A program made the translations under genes and the position numbers. A stretch of 64,000 bases of DNA from Pseudomonas sp. 5P_3.1_Bac2 (lineage in GTDB: Bacteria; Pseudomonadota; Gammaproteobacteria; Pseudomonadales; Pseudomonadaceae): assembly GCF_025465995.1 (NCBI RefSeq), contig NZ_JANLNY010000006.1:868001-932000 (forward strand), given 5' to 3'. How positions within the stretch are numbered: the stretch's first letter is position 1; each line of letters opens with the position of its first letter. Positions 31,128 to 40,635 of the stretch are shown in pieces. The notes beneath the pieces are model-generated. The model searched no databases, was not told the DNA's origin, and worked only from the letters and a program-made list of their open reading frames with translations.

Positions 31128-33620
31128 ATGTCGCGATACCCACATTTAATTTTAGCTTGCCTCGGGCTACATACGGGCTTTGTCGGCCAATGCCTGGCGG
31201 CTAATAAAAGTCCTGAATTAAGTAGTCCAGGCCAAGATGCGTTGTTTGATCGCGAGGTCATGAAACAACGTGGTCTGGACCCAAGCATCGCTGAGTATTT
31301 TCGTAAGTCCGCACGCTTTACGGCGGGTGTTCGGCGGGTGGATCTTGTAGTCAATGGCGCAGCCAGCGGCAAAGTCGATGCGACTTTCAATCACGAAGGG
31401 CAACTGTGTTTCGATCGCAAGCTGTTAGATCAGGCCAATTTGAAAATTCCCGCTGAGCATTTCCTCCTTAAGAAACCTAGCGCTGTTGAAAACACTGCGC
31501 ACTCAGCCAGTTGTTATGACTATCAACAGGCCTTTCCCCAGACTGAAGTAACCCTCAATCCGGCGCGCGAACAAGTTGCTTTGGTCGTTTCTGCGGATAC
31601 TCTTCGGCCGCCAAACCATGACTACAGCCACTATGCCCGTGGCGGCGTGGCTGGGCTGATTAACTACGATCTGACTGGGCTGCAAAACGACTATGCCAGC
31701 GGGAGCAGTTATTACTACGCCAGCAACACTGAAGTCGGTTTTAACGCGGATAACTGGCTGGTGCGCAGCCGTCAGGTGTTTACTGCGCAAAACCAAGCCA
31801 ACAAATTTCAGTCGCTGTACACCTATGCTCAGACCTCCTTTGAGTCATCGCAGTCGACCCTGCAAATCGGCGAGATCAACCTAAGCAGCGTGGTATTTCC
31901 CGGTGCAGCCATCACCGGGTTGCAGCTGGCACCCGAGCAAAGCCTGCGTAAGAACAGTGCCAGCGGCGCCACCGTAACCGGGATTGCACAAAGCCAAGCG
32001 CGGGTCGAGGTGCGCCAATTGGGCGCCTTGGTACACACCACGCTGGTGCCGGCCGGGCCGTTTCGCTTAAGCAATATTCAACTGTTAAACGGTAATGCTG
32101 ATCTAGATGTGCGGGTCATCGAAGCCAATGGCGAGCAGCGCAGTTTCGTGGTTCCGGCCGCCTCCCTGGGCTTGGTTACGCTGTCGGCGCCGGGGTTTTC
32201 CTGGGGCGTGGGTAAGGTCCGCACGTTTGAGGCGGATGACATGCAAGCGCCTCTGGTGGCCACCGGCAGCGGTGGTTGGCTGCTGAGCCCAACGACGCTG
32301 ATGTCTGCCGGACTCATGACCAGCGATAACGACTATTACGCAGGCGGCGTCATGCTCGACGCCGTCCTCGGTAGCGCCACGATGTTCCGGCTGCGGCACA
32401 ACCTTTCGAGCGACCAGGAGGAAGGTGTCAGCGGCATGCAGGTCGCGGCGAGCCTGAGCACTAAGCTGTCGCAGAATTTGACGCTCAGCACTAACCTGAC
32501 CCGGCAAACCGCCGGCCATCGCGACCTGTTGGATACCACCCGTACGCAGGCTGCTGACTTTGAAGACAGCCTTAATAAAAGTCAGTACGGCTTTGCCGTG
32601 AACTGGACCCATGAGGTATTGGGCGGCTTTAGCAGCAGCTATACCTCATCGGGCAATTTTTCCGGGCGCACCGTGAAAACCTGGACGGCAGCGTGGAGCC
32701 GCTCTTTTCGCTACGCCATCATCAGCGCCACCATCGAGCGCAGCCAAGGCAGCTCATACAGCTCGGACGAAAACGCTATGGGCAGCACTTACGACGGCAA
32801 TGCCTCGTACGTCACCATCAGTATTCCTTTGGGCAGTAACCGTAGTCTCAGAGCCTATTCAAACAAGCGCGACGGCACCACGCGCTTAGGCACCACCTAC
32901 AACGAAACGCTGAGCGATGTGCTGAATTATCGGCTGTCCGCCGAGAACAACAGCCAAACCCGCGAACGGGATTACTCCGGCAATGTTGATCTGATCTCAA
33001 GCGTTGCCCAAATCAACTTGGGTTACGCCAAAAATGGCGAGGACAGCACTAGCTACAACGGCCAAGTCCGAGGTGGCATTGCCCTGCATGGCGAAGGCCT
33101 GACCCTCTCGCCCTATCAAATCGCCGATACCTTTGCCATCGCTAAGCTGGCGGACGTCTCCGGGGTGCAGATCGCCACCGGGGCGGGACCGGTGTGGACG
33201 GACCATTGGGGGCGTGCCGTGATCCCGCAATTGAGCCCGTATCAAACCACGCGCATTGATGTGGCCGGCAAGAGCCTGCCGCGCAATATCGATATCCAGA
33301 ACGGCCATAAAACCTTGACCGTCAGTCGCGGCTCAGTCTCAGCCATCGAGTTTCCCGTGGTGGTTACCCGCCGAGTGCTGCTGCACGTGACTGATGGCCA
33401 AGGCCAGGCCCTGCAGCGTGGCGCATCGGTAGTCGATAAAGAAGGTGGATTCGTCACCATGGTGGTGGAAGACGGCCAGGTATTCCTCAACAACGCCCAG
33501 CCTGAGCAGGGCTTGAGGGTGCAACTGAACGAGCAGCACAGCTGCAACCTGACATACCACTTGCCTGAAGAAGCTAATCTTGAGGCGCACTTTGAAACGA
33601 CTGAGGCGGTATGCCACTAA
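31128..33620 (+). CDS. Outer-membrane fimbrial usher (FimD/PapC family)
   Basis: 830 residues, within the usher size range. A signal peptide (to about residue 24) leads into an N-terminal chaperone-binding domain with VDLVVNG and RKLLDQANL. The 24-strand pore follows, with motifs such as YARGGVAGLINYDL, NTEVGFNADNWLVRSRQ, GPFRLSNIQLLNGNADLDV and PFSWGVG-type repeats. A C-terminal domain contains RVLLHVTDGQGQALQRGA and two cysteines (HSCNLTYHL, AVCH). The usher polymerises subunits and exports the fibre. No clear ribosome site precedes the ATG, which supports read-through or coupling from the chaperone mRNA. Confidence 0.9.
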   Translation: MSRYPHLILACLGLHTGFVGQCLAANKSPELSSPGQDALFDREVMKQRGLDPSIAEYFRKSARFTAGVRRVDLVVNGAASGKVDATFNHEGQLCFDRKLLDQANLKIPAEHFLLKKPSAVENTAHSASCYDYQQAFPQTEVTLNPAREQVALVVSADTLRPPNHDYSHYARGGVAGLINYDLTGLQNDYASGSSYYYASNTEVGFNADNWLVRSRQVFTAQNQANKFQSLYTYAQTSFESSQSTLQIGEINLSSVVFPGAAITGLQLAPEQSLRKNSASGATVTGIAQSQARVEVRQLGALVHTTLVPAGPFRLSNIQLLNGNADLDVRVIEANGEQRSFVVPAASLGLVTLSAPGFSWGVGKVRTFEADDMQAPLVATGSGGWLLSPTTLMSAGLMTSDNDYYAGGVMLDAVLGSATMFRLRHNLSSDQEEGVSGMQVAASLSTKLSQNLTLSTNLTRQTAGHRDLLDTTRTQAADFEDSLNKSQYGFAVNWTHEVLGGFSSSYTSSGNFSGRTVKTWTAAWSRSFRYAIISATIERSQGSSYSSDENAMGSTYDGNASYVTISIPLGSNRSLRAYSNKRDGTTRLGTTYNETLSDVLNYRLSAENNSQTRERDYSGNVDLISSVAQINLGYAKNGEDSTSYNGQVRGGIALHGEGLTLSPYQIADTFAIAKLADVSGVQIATGAGPVWTDHWGRAVIPQLSPYQTTRIDVAGKSLPRNIDIQNGHKTLTVSRGSVSAIEFPVVVTRRVLLHVTDGQGQALQRGASVVDKEGGFVTMVVEDGQVFLNNAQPEQGLRVQLNEQHSCNLTYHLPEEANLEAHFETTEAVCH

Positions 33621-33658
33621 CGCCTTACCCTTATCTCAGACACGGAGTGTCGCAGAAC

Positions 33659-34198
33659 ATGAAGCTATCCCTCGTTTCCAGGTGCATTTTAGGCCTCATT
33701 GGCTTGCTGGCCCTGATGCACCCCGCGCGTGCCGAAGAATGCACGGTGCGCCTGAGCAATGCCTTGGTGGAGATCGGCCGCATCATGCCCGACGCAGCCG
33801 GGGCCACCCGCCTGCCACCGCGTACCGTCACGTTAACCGCCCACTGTGCGCAGGCTTCGCGATTGCTGCTGATGGTGCAAGGGGCCAACTTAGGCGAGCA
33901 GTTTAAGTTTGCGCAAAACGCCCAGTTAAGCTTACGCCTCAGCAACGCCGTGCTCGATGGCCAAGCGGTTGAGCTGGCGCTAGCGTCCCCCTCCGGTGAG
34001 CTGAGCCAGGCGGTTCACTCAGTACAGACGGTCAAACCCGGCGATAGCCTCAGTCCAACGCGCAATGGCCAAGCGGTGCAAGGCAGTAATCTCGCCGTAC
34101 AAATTGAAATCAGCGGGACGGTGCCTGCTGACGAATTTAATGCCCGTGACAGCAAAACCCTTGAGGGGCTGATCAGCTTTTTGCTGCGCGCCTATTAA
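33659..34198 (+). CDS. Small exported pilus-associated subunit
   Basis: 179 residues from the ATG at 33659 (MKLSLVSRC). An in-frame ATG at 33611 overlaps the usher gene with GAGG just upstream, so either start is possible. The signal peptide ends at PARAEE, then CTVRLSNALVEIGRI. The DUF1120-like pattern is weaker than in the two major copies, but cysteines (ECTV, AHCA) and the hydrophobic C-terminal strand (LISFLLRAY) fit a pilin-type fold. Its place after the usher suggests a minor or tip subunit, perhaps the adhesin adaptor; this is inference. Confidence 0.7.
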   Translation: MKLSLVSRCILGLIGLLALMHPARAEECTVRLSNALVEIGRIMPDAAGATRLPPRTVTLTAHCAQASRLLLMVQGANLGEQFKFAQNAQLSLRLSNAVLDGQAVELALASPSGELSQAVHSVQTVKPGDSLSPTRNGQAVQGSNLAVQIEISGTVPADEFNARDSKTLEGLISFLLRAY

Positions 34199-34377
34199 CC
34201 GGCGTAGGTGCTGGCAGGCTAGTCAGCGGAATTTCTTCTACGCCAGCCGATAACAACGGAACTTGCCTAAGCCGCCCAGCTCATAGCTAGCGCACCGCTC
34301 TCTGCTTATGTCTAGCAATCGATGCGCAGACAACTTGTTTATTAAACAATCCTCTGCTGCTCAAGGATGTTTAGCTG

Positions 34378-35106
34378 ATGAGCCACCCCGATTCCCTCAA
34401 GCAATTCACCTCAAGCCAGGCCCGGCAAAGTTTTCGCAGCGGCTGTATCGACTCGCTTCCCATTTGCTTCACTTTTGTCTTCTTGTTTTTCTCGATTGGC
34501 GCTGCCAGTCAGAGCGCCGGCTTTACAGCCGTGCAAAGCGTTCTGATGACCCTCGCCGTGCATGCATCGCCGCTGCAGGTGTTGATCACGCAAAACGCGG
34601 AAAGCCTGAGCTTTCTCAGCTTGCTGTTCGCCACGCTGGTGATCAATTTTCGCTTTTTGATTATGTCGTCATTGCTGACTAAGGAATTTGGCAACACCGC
34701 GCTAAGCAAACAGTTGCTATCGGTGCAGCTGCTGTCCATCTCGACCTTCACCTTGGCCAACAGCCAGAAAGAGCATATCGCCGATCTGTATCACTACTAT
34801 TTAGGCTGCGGCATCATCACCCTAGTCGCTGCTACTTTGGCGACCCTGGCTGGTTTTTGGGTGGGTGCCGAGCAACATTTCGCCGATGAGCAACTGATCA
34901 ATATGATTTTGCCCATTCACTTCACCGCGCTCGCCGCCTTGGCCTGGCCAAAACTGCGGCCCCTGTTGGTCACGGGCATGGGCTTTGTGGTCACGCCCTT
35001 TGCCGAGCGCTGGCTGGGCGAATACCAGATCCTCATCACCCCGCTGTTATTAGCGGGACTTTGGCTGCTATGGGAAGTTATCAGACAGGGAAAAGCACAT
35101 GACTAA
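34378..35106 (+). CDS. azlC: Branched-chain amino acid exporter, large subunit AzlC
   Basis: 242 residues, highly hydrophobic. AzlC features are RQSFRSGCIDSLPICFTFVF near the N-terminus, the long loop ending MSSLLTKEFGNTALSKQLLS and the C-terminal ALAWPKLRPLLVT. AzlC and the small AzlD form a membrane exporter linked to branched-chain amino acids and analogues. The ATG has AAGGATG upstream. The stop lies beyond the azlD start, which overlaps by 8 bp, confirming coupled translation. Confidence 0.9.
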   Translation: MSHPDSLKQFTSSQARQSFRSGCIDSLPICFTFVFLFFSIGAASQSAGFTAVQSVLMTLAVHASPLQVLITQNAESLSFLSLLFATLVINFRFLIMSSLLTKEFGNTALSKQLLSVQLLSISTFTLANSQKEHIADLYHYYLGCGIITLVAATLATLAGFWVGAEQHFADEQLINMILPIHFTALAALAWPKLRPLLVTGMGFVVTPFAERWLGEYQILITPLLLAGLWLLWEVIRQGKAHD

Positions 35107-35434
35107 CTGGCAAATTATTGTGGTGGCAGGCGCGACGTCTTATCTCATCCGCAGCCTGCCAATTGTGCTTTTTAACAAGCTGCCCATGGCCCCTGATGGG
35201 CTGGTTTATCGCTACCTGAACTACGCCGCGCTAAGCGTGATGGGCGGGATTATCTATACCGCCCTCTATGGCCAAGCGCTTAACGAGCTAACGCTGTTTA
35301 GCCCCCATAACTTGCTGAGACTGGCCACGGTGATCCTAGCCGTCGTGCTCACGGCCTGGAAACGTAAGGTGTTTTTGACCTTAGTGTGCTGTCTGGCTTT
35401 TTATTATTTTTCGCGCCTGCTCATCGAACGCTAG
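35099..35434 (+). CDS. azlD: Branched-chain amino acid exporter, small subunit AzlD
   Basis: 111 residues with four hydrophobic segments, the normal size for AzlD. The N-terminus ATSYLIRSLPIVLFNKLPM and the following FNKLP/ALSVMGGIIYTAL pattern are family features. It starts inside azlC and ends overlapping the convergent dehydrogenase stop by 4 bp. It acts as the partner subunit of AzlC. Confidence 0.9.
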   Translation: MTNWQIIVVAGATSYLIRSLPIVLFNKLPMAPDGLVYRYLNYAALSVMGGIIYTALYGQALNELTLFSPHNLLRLATVILAVVLTAWKRKVFLTLVCCLAFYYFSRLLIER

Positions 35435-36177
35435 CGCCCACCGGACACCGGCACAATGGCCCCGGTGATATAAGCCGCCGCAGGCGAAGCTAGCCAACAC
35501 ACGCATTGAGCGACTTCCTCAGGCAAACCTGCGCGGCCCAAGGGGATATGCGGCGCCATGTGCTGCACGCGCTCGGGTAAACCTGCCAGGGCATGCAGAG
35601 GCGTATCGATCAAACCGGGAGCTACGCCATTGACGCGAATGCCTTCGCGCGCCACTTCGTTGGCCAGGCCAGTGGTCATCGTATCGATGGCGCCTTTAGT
35701 GGCCGCGTAGTGAATCCATTCACCGCCACTGCCCAGTTGCGCGGCGCGGGAAGAGATATTGATGATGCTGCCGCCCTGCCCGCCATGGCGCGTGGACATG
35801 CGCCGCACGGCCTGCGCCGCGCAGTAAAAACTGCCCAGCACATTGACGGCAAAGACCTGCTGTAAGCGCTCGCTGCTGAGTTGATCAAGCCGCGCGGTGC
35901 CGCCGGTGATGCCGGCGTTATTGACTAGCAGGCTAAGCGGGCCATAGCGCCGGTCAGTGAAGCTAAATAACTCGGCCACCTCCGCCTCTTGGGCGACATC
36001 GAGCGCAAAAGCCGCGGCCTGCCCACCGCTTTTGCGGATATCGCTCAGGACTTGCTGCGCGCCTTGCTGATCGCGCTGATACGTGACAACCACGGCATAA
36101 CCTGCGGCGGCTAAGGCCTTAGCGGTGGCGGCGCCAATTCCGCTGCTGGCTCCGGTGACGATGGCGATTGGCTGCAT
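35431..36177 (-). CDS. SDR-family oxidoreductase (YgfF/glucose-1-dehydrogenase-like)
   Basis: 248 residues, a classical short-chain dehydrogenase. The nucleotide-binding TGASSGIGAATAKAL is at the N-terminus and NNAGITGG follows the fourth strand. A serine in IINISSRAA and the catalytic Tyr/Lys in WIHYAATKGAIDTM complete the active site, and PGLIDTPLHA follows. The set predicts NAD(P)(H)-dependent reduction of a carbonyl; the substrate is not determinable. The start at 36177 has no strong ribosome site in the short stretch I examined. It is convergent with azlD. Confidence 0.88.
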   Translation of the reverse strand: MQPIAIVTGASSGIGAATAKALAAAGYAVVVTYQRDQQGAQQVLSDIRKSGGQAAAFALDVAQEAEVAELFSFTDRRYGPLSLLVNNAGITGGTARLDQLSSERLQQVFAVNVLGSFYCAAQAVRRMSTRHGGQGGSIINISSRAAQLGSGGEWIHYAATKGAIDTMTTGLANEVAREGIRVNGVAPGLIDTPLHALAGLPERVQHMAPHIPLGRAGLPEEVAQCVCWLASPAAAYITGAIVPVSGGR

Positions 36178-36654
36178 AAGGTTAGGTTCCGGCTTATTCG
36201 GTAACGACCTTTAGTAGGTCAATCAGCCTTAGGCAGAGTTCAGCGGCCAATCCACTTTAGGTATAAGCCGCCAGTTTTTTCGCCGTGGCTAACATAGGCT
36301 GCAGAGCCCTCGGCTTAGCCATCCGCACAAGTAGTTGCGCGCTACTGCACCGCCGTTCTGGGCTGGCCAATGTGGCTCCAGGTTCTGTACGAAAGTGCCT
36401 GCGCTCGATCAGGCTACGTTAAAAATCGGTTCGTAATGCTCAATTACCACTCTTAAATGAGCATGCGAGCCCAGCCAGTTCCCCACCGATGTTTGCCTTG
36501 CCTGATCTTCGCCCGGAGACTTTTCGTAAAGCACCTAGCTAAGCGTTAGTTAAGCCTAGCGTTGCAACCAACGGCCCTGAAAACACACTAAGTATTTCTC
36601 CCTGTTCCCGCCCGCCGCTGTCGATAGTCAACTCTGGATTTATCGAGGTCAGCA
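36178..36654. other. Intergenic region upstream of MFS gene
   Basis: 477 bp between divergent SDR and MFS genes. A GACCT-TTAGT-AGGTC palindrome lies near the SDR start and TGCTCA...TGAGCA flanks about 15 bp near 36440-36465. Neither matches a regulator I know, and there is no supported gene. Confidence 0.4.
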
Positions 36655-37875
36655 ATGACAAGTGTAAAACCGTCTGCCCACGCTTCAGGTTATCGCTGGG
36701 TGGTTCTCTTTATCGCCACCTTGGCCCAGGCCAGCGCCTGCTTTTTTGTCCAGGGCATCGGCGCCATCGCCCTCTTCGTGCAGCAGGATTTACAGCTGTC
36801 CAATTTGCAAATCGGCTTGCTGATGTCTGCCGCGCAGTTACTGCCGATCTTAGGTTTGCTGGTGGCTGGTGAACTGCTCGATCGTTACCAGGAACGCTGG
36901 GTGGTTGGCATCGGCACCCTGCTGGTGGGCTTTGCCCTGTGTTTGTCGATGCTCGCCAACAGCTACTGGGCATTGCTTAGCTGCTTACTGGTCGTGGGGG
37001 CTGCCTATTCCACTGCGCAACCCGGCGGCAGTAAGTCGGTGGCCAGTTGGTTCGGTCCCAAGCAACGTGGCTTTGCCATGGGCATTCGACAGGCCGGCCT
37101 GCCTTTGGGCGGTGCCTTAGCGGCGGCCGCGTTGCCAGCCATTGCCCTGCATTGGGGATGGCGCTGGGGCTTTCTAGCCGGTGGCTTGATTGCCTTGCTG
37201 GGGGGGCTGCTGTTTATCGCCCTGTACCGGGCGGCCACCCCGGATAAGCCTGCCGGCGCTGCGCCAAGCCTGGGGATTAACGCTTTGCTGCGCGCAAGGC
37301 TGGCAATGCTGGGCGAACCGGCCATGGGCAAAATCATGCTGTCGGGCATCAGCCTGGTGTCGGTGCAGTACGGAATTTTGATTTTTACCGCGCTGTATCT
37401 GTATGAGCGCCTGGGTCTGAGTATCAGCGCCGCTACGACCTTACTGGTGATTGCCCAAGGCGCTGGGGTGGTTGGACGCATCGTGCTGGCGGCCTGGGGG
37501 GATCACAGCAAAGCCGGGCGCTACTTCCCGGTGCTGACCTGCCTGCTCGCCGTGATTATCGGTCTAAGCCTGTTGCTCTTGGCTCCCTTGCAGCAATTTT
37601 GGGCCTTGGCGCTGTTATTGGCTTGGCTGGGTTTCTTTGGTTTTGGCTGGTACGGCCCCTGGGTCGCCTATGTGGCTGATTCGGCCCCCGCCGATAAAAC
37701 CGGTTTTGCCTTGGGCCTTGCCATGGCCGTCAACCAAGTGGCGATTGTCTTGGTGCCGCCGGCCCTGGGCTGGTTACGTGACCTTAGCCACAGCTACGTG
37801 CCGGGCTGGCTGATTCTGATCGCGCTAAGCCTGCTGGCGTTGCTGCTGAGCGGGGGTAAAACCACTAAGCCATAA
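36655..37875 (+). CDS. MFS transporter
   Basis: 406 residues with twelve expected helices. The major-facilitator loop 2-3 signature is ELLDRYQERWVVGIGTLLVG, and KQRGFAMGIRQAGLPLGGAL is the helix-4/5 region seen in NNP/anion and carboxylate transporters of the CynX/OFA type. The second half repeats the pattern (GRIVLAAWGDHSKAGRYF). GAGG lies about ten bases before the ATG. A bidirectional terminator follows. The neighbouring acyl-CoA dehydrogenase and SDR hint at uptake of an organic acid or acyl compound, but this is weak inference. Confidence 0.85.
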   Translation: MTSVKPSAHASGYRWVVLFIATLAQASACFFVQGIGAIALFVQQDLQLSNLQIGLLMSAAQLLPILGLLVAGELLDRYQERWVVGIGTLLVGFALCLSMLANSYWALLSCLLVVGAAYSTAQPGGSKSVASWFGPKQRGFAMGIRQAGLPLGGALAAAALPAIALHWGWRWGFLAGGLIALLGGLLFIALYRAATPDKPAGAAPSLGINALLRARLAMLGEPAMGKIMLSGISLVSVQYGILIFTALYLYERLGLSISAATTLLVIAQGAGVVGRIVLAAWGDHSKAGRYFPVLTCLLAVIIGLSLLLLAPLQQFWALALLLAWLGFFGFGWYGPWVAYVADSAPADKTGFALGLAMAVNQVAIVLVPPALGWLRDLSHSYVPGWLILIALSLLALLLSGGKTTKP

Positions 37876-37877
37876 CG

Positions 37878-37905
37878 CATCAGGCCCGCAATGGCGGGCC
37901 TGATG
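37878..37905. terminator. Bidirectional terminator between MFS and acyl-CoA dehydrogenase genes
   Basis: A perfect 12-bp stem (CATCAGGCCCGC, loop AATG, GCGGGCCTGATG) in the 47-bp gap between two convergent stops. It lacks a strong T-tract on either side but is well placed. Confidence 0.7.
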
Positions 37906-37922
37906 TCGATGAGCTAAAGCGC

Positions 37923-39152
37923 TTAGCGGGCGCTTTTCAGCAGATCTTTGGGCACGTATTTACCGATCTCGAACTTGCCGATGGCGGCGCGGTGCACTTC
38001 ATCCGGGCCGTCAGCCAGGCGCAGGGTACGCTGCATGGCGTACCAATACGCCAGCGGGAAGTCATTGGATACGCCGCCGCCGCCGTGGATTTGGATCGCC
38101 CGGTCAATCACTTTCAGGGCCACGTTAGGCGCCACGACTTTGATCTGCGCGATCTCGCTGGCGGCGACCTTATTGCCGACGGTGTCCATCATATAGGCGG
38201 CGTTCAGGGTCAGCAGACGCGCCATGTTGATCTCCATCCGCGAGTCAGCGATCAGATCGATGTTGCCGCCCAAGCGGGCCAACGGCTTGCCAAAGGCAGT
38301 CCGGTTGATCGAGCGTTCACACATCAGTTTCAGCGCGCGCTCAGCCATACCAATGGAGCGCATGCAGTGGTGAATCCGCCCTGGGCCAAGGCGCCCTTGA
38401 GCAATTTCAAAGCCCCGGCCCTCGCCAAGCAGGACGTTCTCGTAAGGTACGCGAACGTTTTCAAACAGCACTTCGGCGTGGCCGTGAGGAGCGTCGTCGT
38501 AACCAAACACCGGCAATGGCCGAATGATTTTCACCCCGGGGGTGTCCATCGGCACCAGAATCATCGAGTGCTGGCTGTGACGCGGCGCATCAGGGTTGGT
38601 CAGGCCCATAAAGATCATGATTTTGCAGCGCGGATCACAGGCGCCGGAAGTCCACCATTTGCGCCCGTTGATCACCCACTCATCGCCCTCACGCACGGCG
38701 CGGGCTTGCATATTGGTGGCGTCACTGGAAGCCACACCCGGCTCCGTCATGGCGAAAGCGGAACGAATGGTGCCGTCCAGCAGCGGCAGCAGCCATTGCT
38801 GCTTTTGCGCTTCAGTGGCGTAGCGCACCAACACTTCCATATTGCCGGTGTCAGGCGCGGCGCAGTTAAACGGCTCCGGACCGATCAGGGAGCTGCCCAT
38901 GATCTCAGCCAGCGGCGCATATTCGGTATTGGTCAGGCCAGCACCCAGCTCCGAGTCGGGCAGAAACAGGTTCCACAATCCTTGAGCTTTGGCCTTGGCC
39001 TTAAGCTCTTCCATGATCGCGGTGGGTTGCCAGCGGTCACCCTCACTCACTTGTTGCTCGAATACCGCTTCGGCTGGGTACACGTGCTCCTGCATAAACG
39101 CGCTGACGCGTTCGCGCAATTGCTGGACTTTGGGGGAATAGGCGAAATCCAT
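37923..39152 (-). CDS. Acyl-CoA dehydrogenase (ACAD10/11-like subfamily)
   Basis: 409 residues, a full-length flavin acyl-CoA dehydrogenase. Motifs: [17 protein letters not shown] (FAD/substrate site), [38 protein letters not shown], and [18 protein letters not shown] ending in [14 protein letters not shown], a signature of the ACAD10/ACAD11-type subfamily that acts on branched or 4-hydroxy acyl-CoAs. It is divergent from a LysR regulator 151 bp away, a common arrangement for an inducible catabolic step. Confidence 0.92.
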   Translation of the reverse strand: MDFAYSPKVQQLRERVSAFMQEHVYPAEAVFEQQVSEGDRWQPTAIMEELKAKAKAQGLWNLFLPDSELGAGLTNTEYAPLAEIMGSSLIGPEPFNCAAPDTGNMEVLVRYATEAQKQQWLLPLLDGTIRSAFAMTEPGVASSDATNMQARAVREGDEWVINGRKWWTSGACDPRCKIMIFMGLTNPDAPRHSQHSMILVPMDTPGVKIIRPLPVFGYDDAPHGHAEVLFENVRVPYENVLLGEGRGFEIAQGRLGPGRIHHCMRSIGMAERALKLMCERSINRTAFGKPLARLGGNIDLIADSRMEINMARLLTLNAAYMMDTVGNKVAASEIAQIKVVAPNVALKVIDRAIQIHGGGGVSNDFPLAYWYAMQRTLRLADGPDEVHRAAIGKFEIGKYVPKDLLKSAR

Positions 39153-39303
39153 GGAAGGCTACCTTCTGACTCAAATGGGAAAGGACAGTGGTAAAGAGAC
39201 TTGAACAGGGCTTAAGATTTACCCAGCCTATTTAATGCGTCCATGATCATTCATCACGGATATATACCTTATTCACGTCGTCACACTGCGGAGCGCACCG
39301 GTT

Positions 39304-40209
39304 ATGAATTTAAACAAGGTCGATCTCAACCTGTTCGTGGTGTTTGATGCTATCTACAGCGAGGCCAACCTGACCCGCGCCGGGCAAATTGTCGGCATCA
39401 CCCAGCCGGCTGTGTCTAACGCCTTGGCCCGTTTGCGCGAGACGTTCAACGACCCGTTGTTCGTACGCACCGCTCAAGGCATGGTGCCTACGCCGATGGC
39501 GCAAAACATCATCGGTCCGGTGCGCAACGCCTTGCAGCAGCTGCGTATCTCGGTGCAAGAAAGCCGGGTGTTCAACCCCAGCCAAGCGAATAAAACCTTC
39601 CGCATCAGCATGATTGACCTCACCGAAGCGGTGATTTTCCCGCCGTTATTCCAGCGTCTGCGCCGCTCGGCGCCGAATGTGAAGATCGAGAGCCTGCTGG
39701 CACGCCGCCGCGAAACCACCAAAGAGCTGGCTGCCGGGCGCTTGGACTTTGCCGTGGATGCGCCGCTCAACACCGATCCGCAAGTGCGTCACGTCAAACT
39801 GATGGAAGACCGCTATGTGTGCGCCATGCGCAAAGGCAATCCGCACGCCAAGGAAAAACTGACCCTAGACGATTATATGGCCCTGACCCATATCCATATT
39901 TCCAGCCGCCGCAGCGGTCTCGGGCATGTCGATTTGGCCTTGGGTCGTTTGGGCCTGCAGCGCAAGATCGCCCTGCGCTCGCAGCATTACCTGATGGCCA
40001 CCACCGTGCTGCAAACCACCGATATGGCCATGACCGTGCCGGTGCGTTTTGCCCAGCGCAACGACCTGCACTATATGGACTTGCCCATTAAGGACATGAC
40101 CGCGCTTGAGACTCACCTGTACTGGCATGAAAGCACTGATCAAGACCCGGCCAACCGGTGGATGCGCGAGCAGATTATTGAGATCGCCCAGCAAGTGGCC
40201 GCCAGCTGA
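39304..40209 (+). CDS. LysR-family transcriptional regulator
   Basis: 301 residues. The N-terminal winged helix-turn-helix is clear: KVDLNLFVVFDAIYSEANLT, RAGQIVGITQPAVSNALARL and FVRTAQGMVPTPMA. The C-terminal periplasmic-binding-like effector domain follows. Divergent orientation from the acyl-CoA dehydrogenase gene suggests that it controls that gene and itself, in the usual LysR manner; the effector is unknown. The gene ends 20 bp before the convergent pchB stop, so it marks the boundary of the siderophore cluster. Confidence 0.92.
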   Translation: MNLNKVDLNLFVVFDAIYSEANLTRAGQIVGITQPAVSNALARLRETFNDPLFVRTAQGMVPTPMAQNIIGPVRNALQQLRISVQESRVFNPSQANKTFRISMIDLTEAVIFPPLFQRLRRSAPNVKIESLLARRRETTKELAAGRLDFAVDAPLNTDPQVRHVKLMEDRYVCAMRKGNPHAKEKLTLDDYMALTHIHISSRRSGLGHVDLALGRLGLQRKIALRSQHYLMATTVLQTTDMAMTVPVRFAQRNDLHYMDLPIKDMTALETHLYWHESTDQDPANRWMREQIIEIAQQVAAS

Positions 40210-40229
40210 CGGCCTTTGGCGGCTCGCGC

Positions 40230-40538
40230 TTAGCGGTGGGTTTCGCGCCAATGCTGGATTTGCTGCTGGATGTTCCAGTTAATAATTAAGCTGTACAGCT
40301 GCTCGATAAAGGCGCTGTCGAAGCCTGCGGCATGGGCCCACTGGCGTCTTTCGGTGAGCATGGCAGCCACCCGCTCAGGCGCCGGAATCTCTTGTTCATT
40401 GCCTTTAAACTGCGCCGCCGCCTTCACATAGCGCAGGCGTTTTTGCAGGGCATGGAAAATCTCCCGGTCGTAATAGTCGATGCCTTGGCGAATATCGTTA
40501 AGACTGGTGCATTCTTGCGCTGTTTTCAGATCCGACAT
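40230..40538 (-). CDS. pchB: Isochorismate-pyruvate lyase PchB (salicylate formation)
   Basis: 102 residues, collinear with P. aeruginosa PchB of the AroQ chorismate-mutase fold. PchB converts isochorismate to salicylate and pyruvate. By direct alignment with the remembered PchB sequence, the four catalytic residues are kept: Arg17, Arg34, Lys45 and Gln93 (Arg14, Arg31, Lys42, Gln90 in PchB). The IPAPERVAAML and IINWNIQQQIQHW blocks are nearly identical to the pyochelin enzyme. The start follows GGAGTAACAG. It lies 97 bp downstream of the receptor gene on the same strand, about 22 kb from the isochorismate synthase that would feed it. An ordinary chorismate mutase is the alternative, but the PchB match is much stronger. 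Confidence 0.9.
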   Translation of the reverse strand: MSDLKTAQECTSLNDIRQGIDYYDREIFHALQKRLRYVKAAAQFKGNEQEIPAPERVAAMLTERRQWAHAAGFDSAFIEQLYSLIINWNIQQQIQHWRETHR

Positions 40539-40635
40539 CTGTTACTCCTTAGCAGCAGAGTGCACGCGGTACGCCCACCCTGCCCTGGCTGATTACTGCG
40601 CCCCTTATGGGAGCGCAGTCGTTTGCATTAACCGC

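Noticed and set aside
37992..39194. 400-codon frame antisense to the acyl-CoA dehydrogenase gene
   Set aside because: The sense gene shows all ACAD motifs; the antisense product is His/Arg/Gln-rich with no fold-like pattern.
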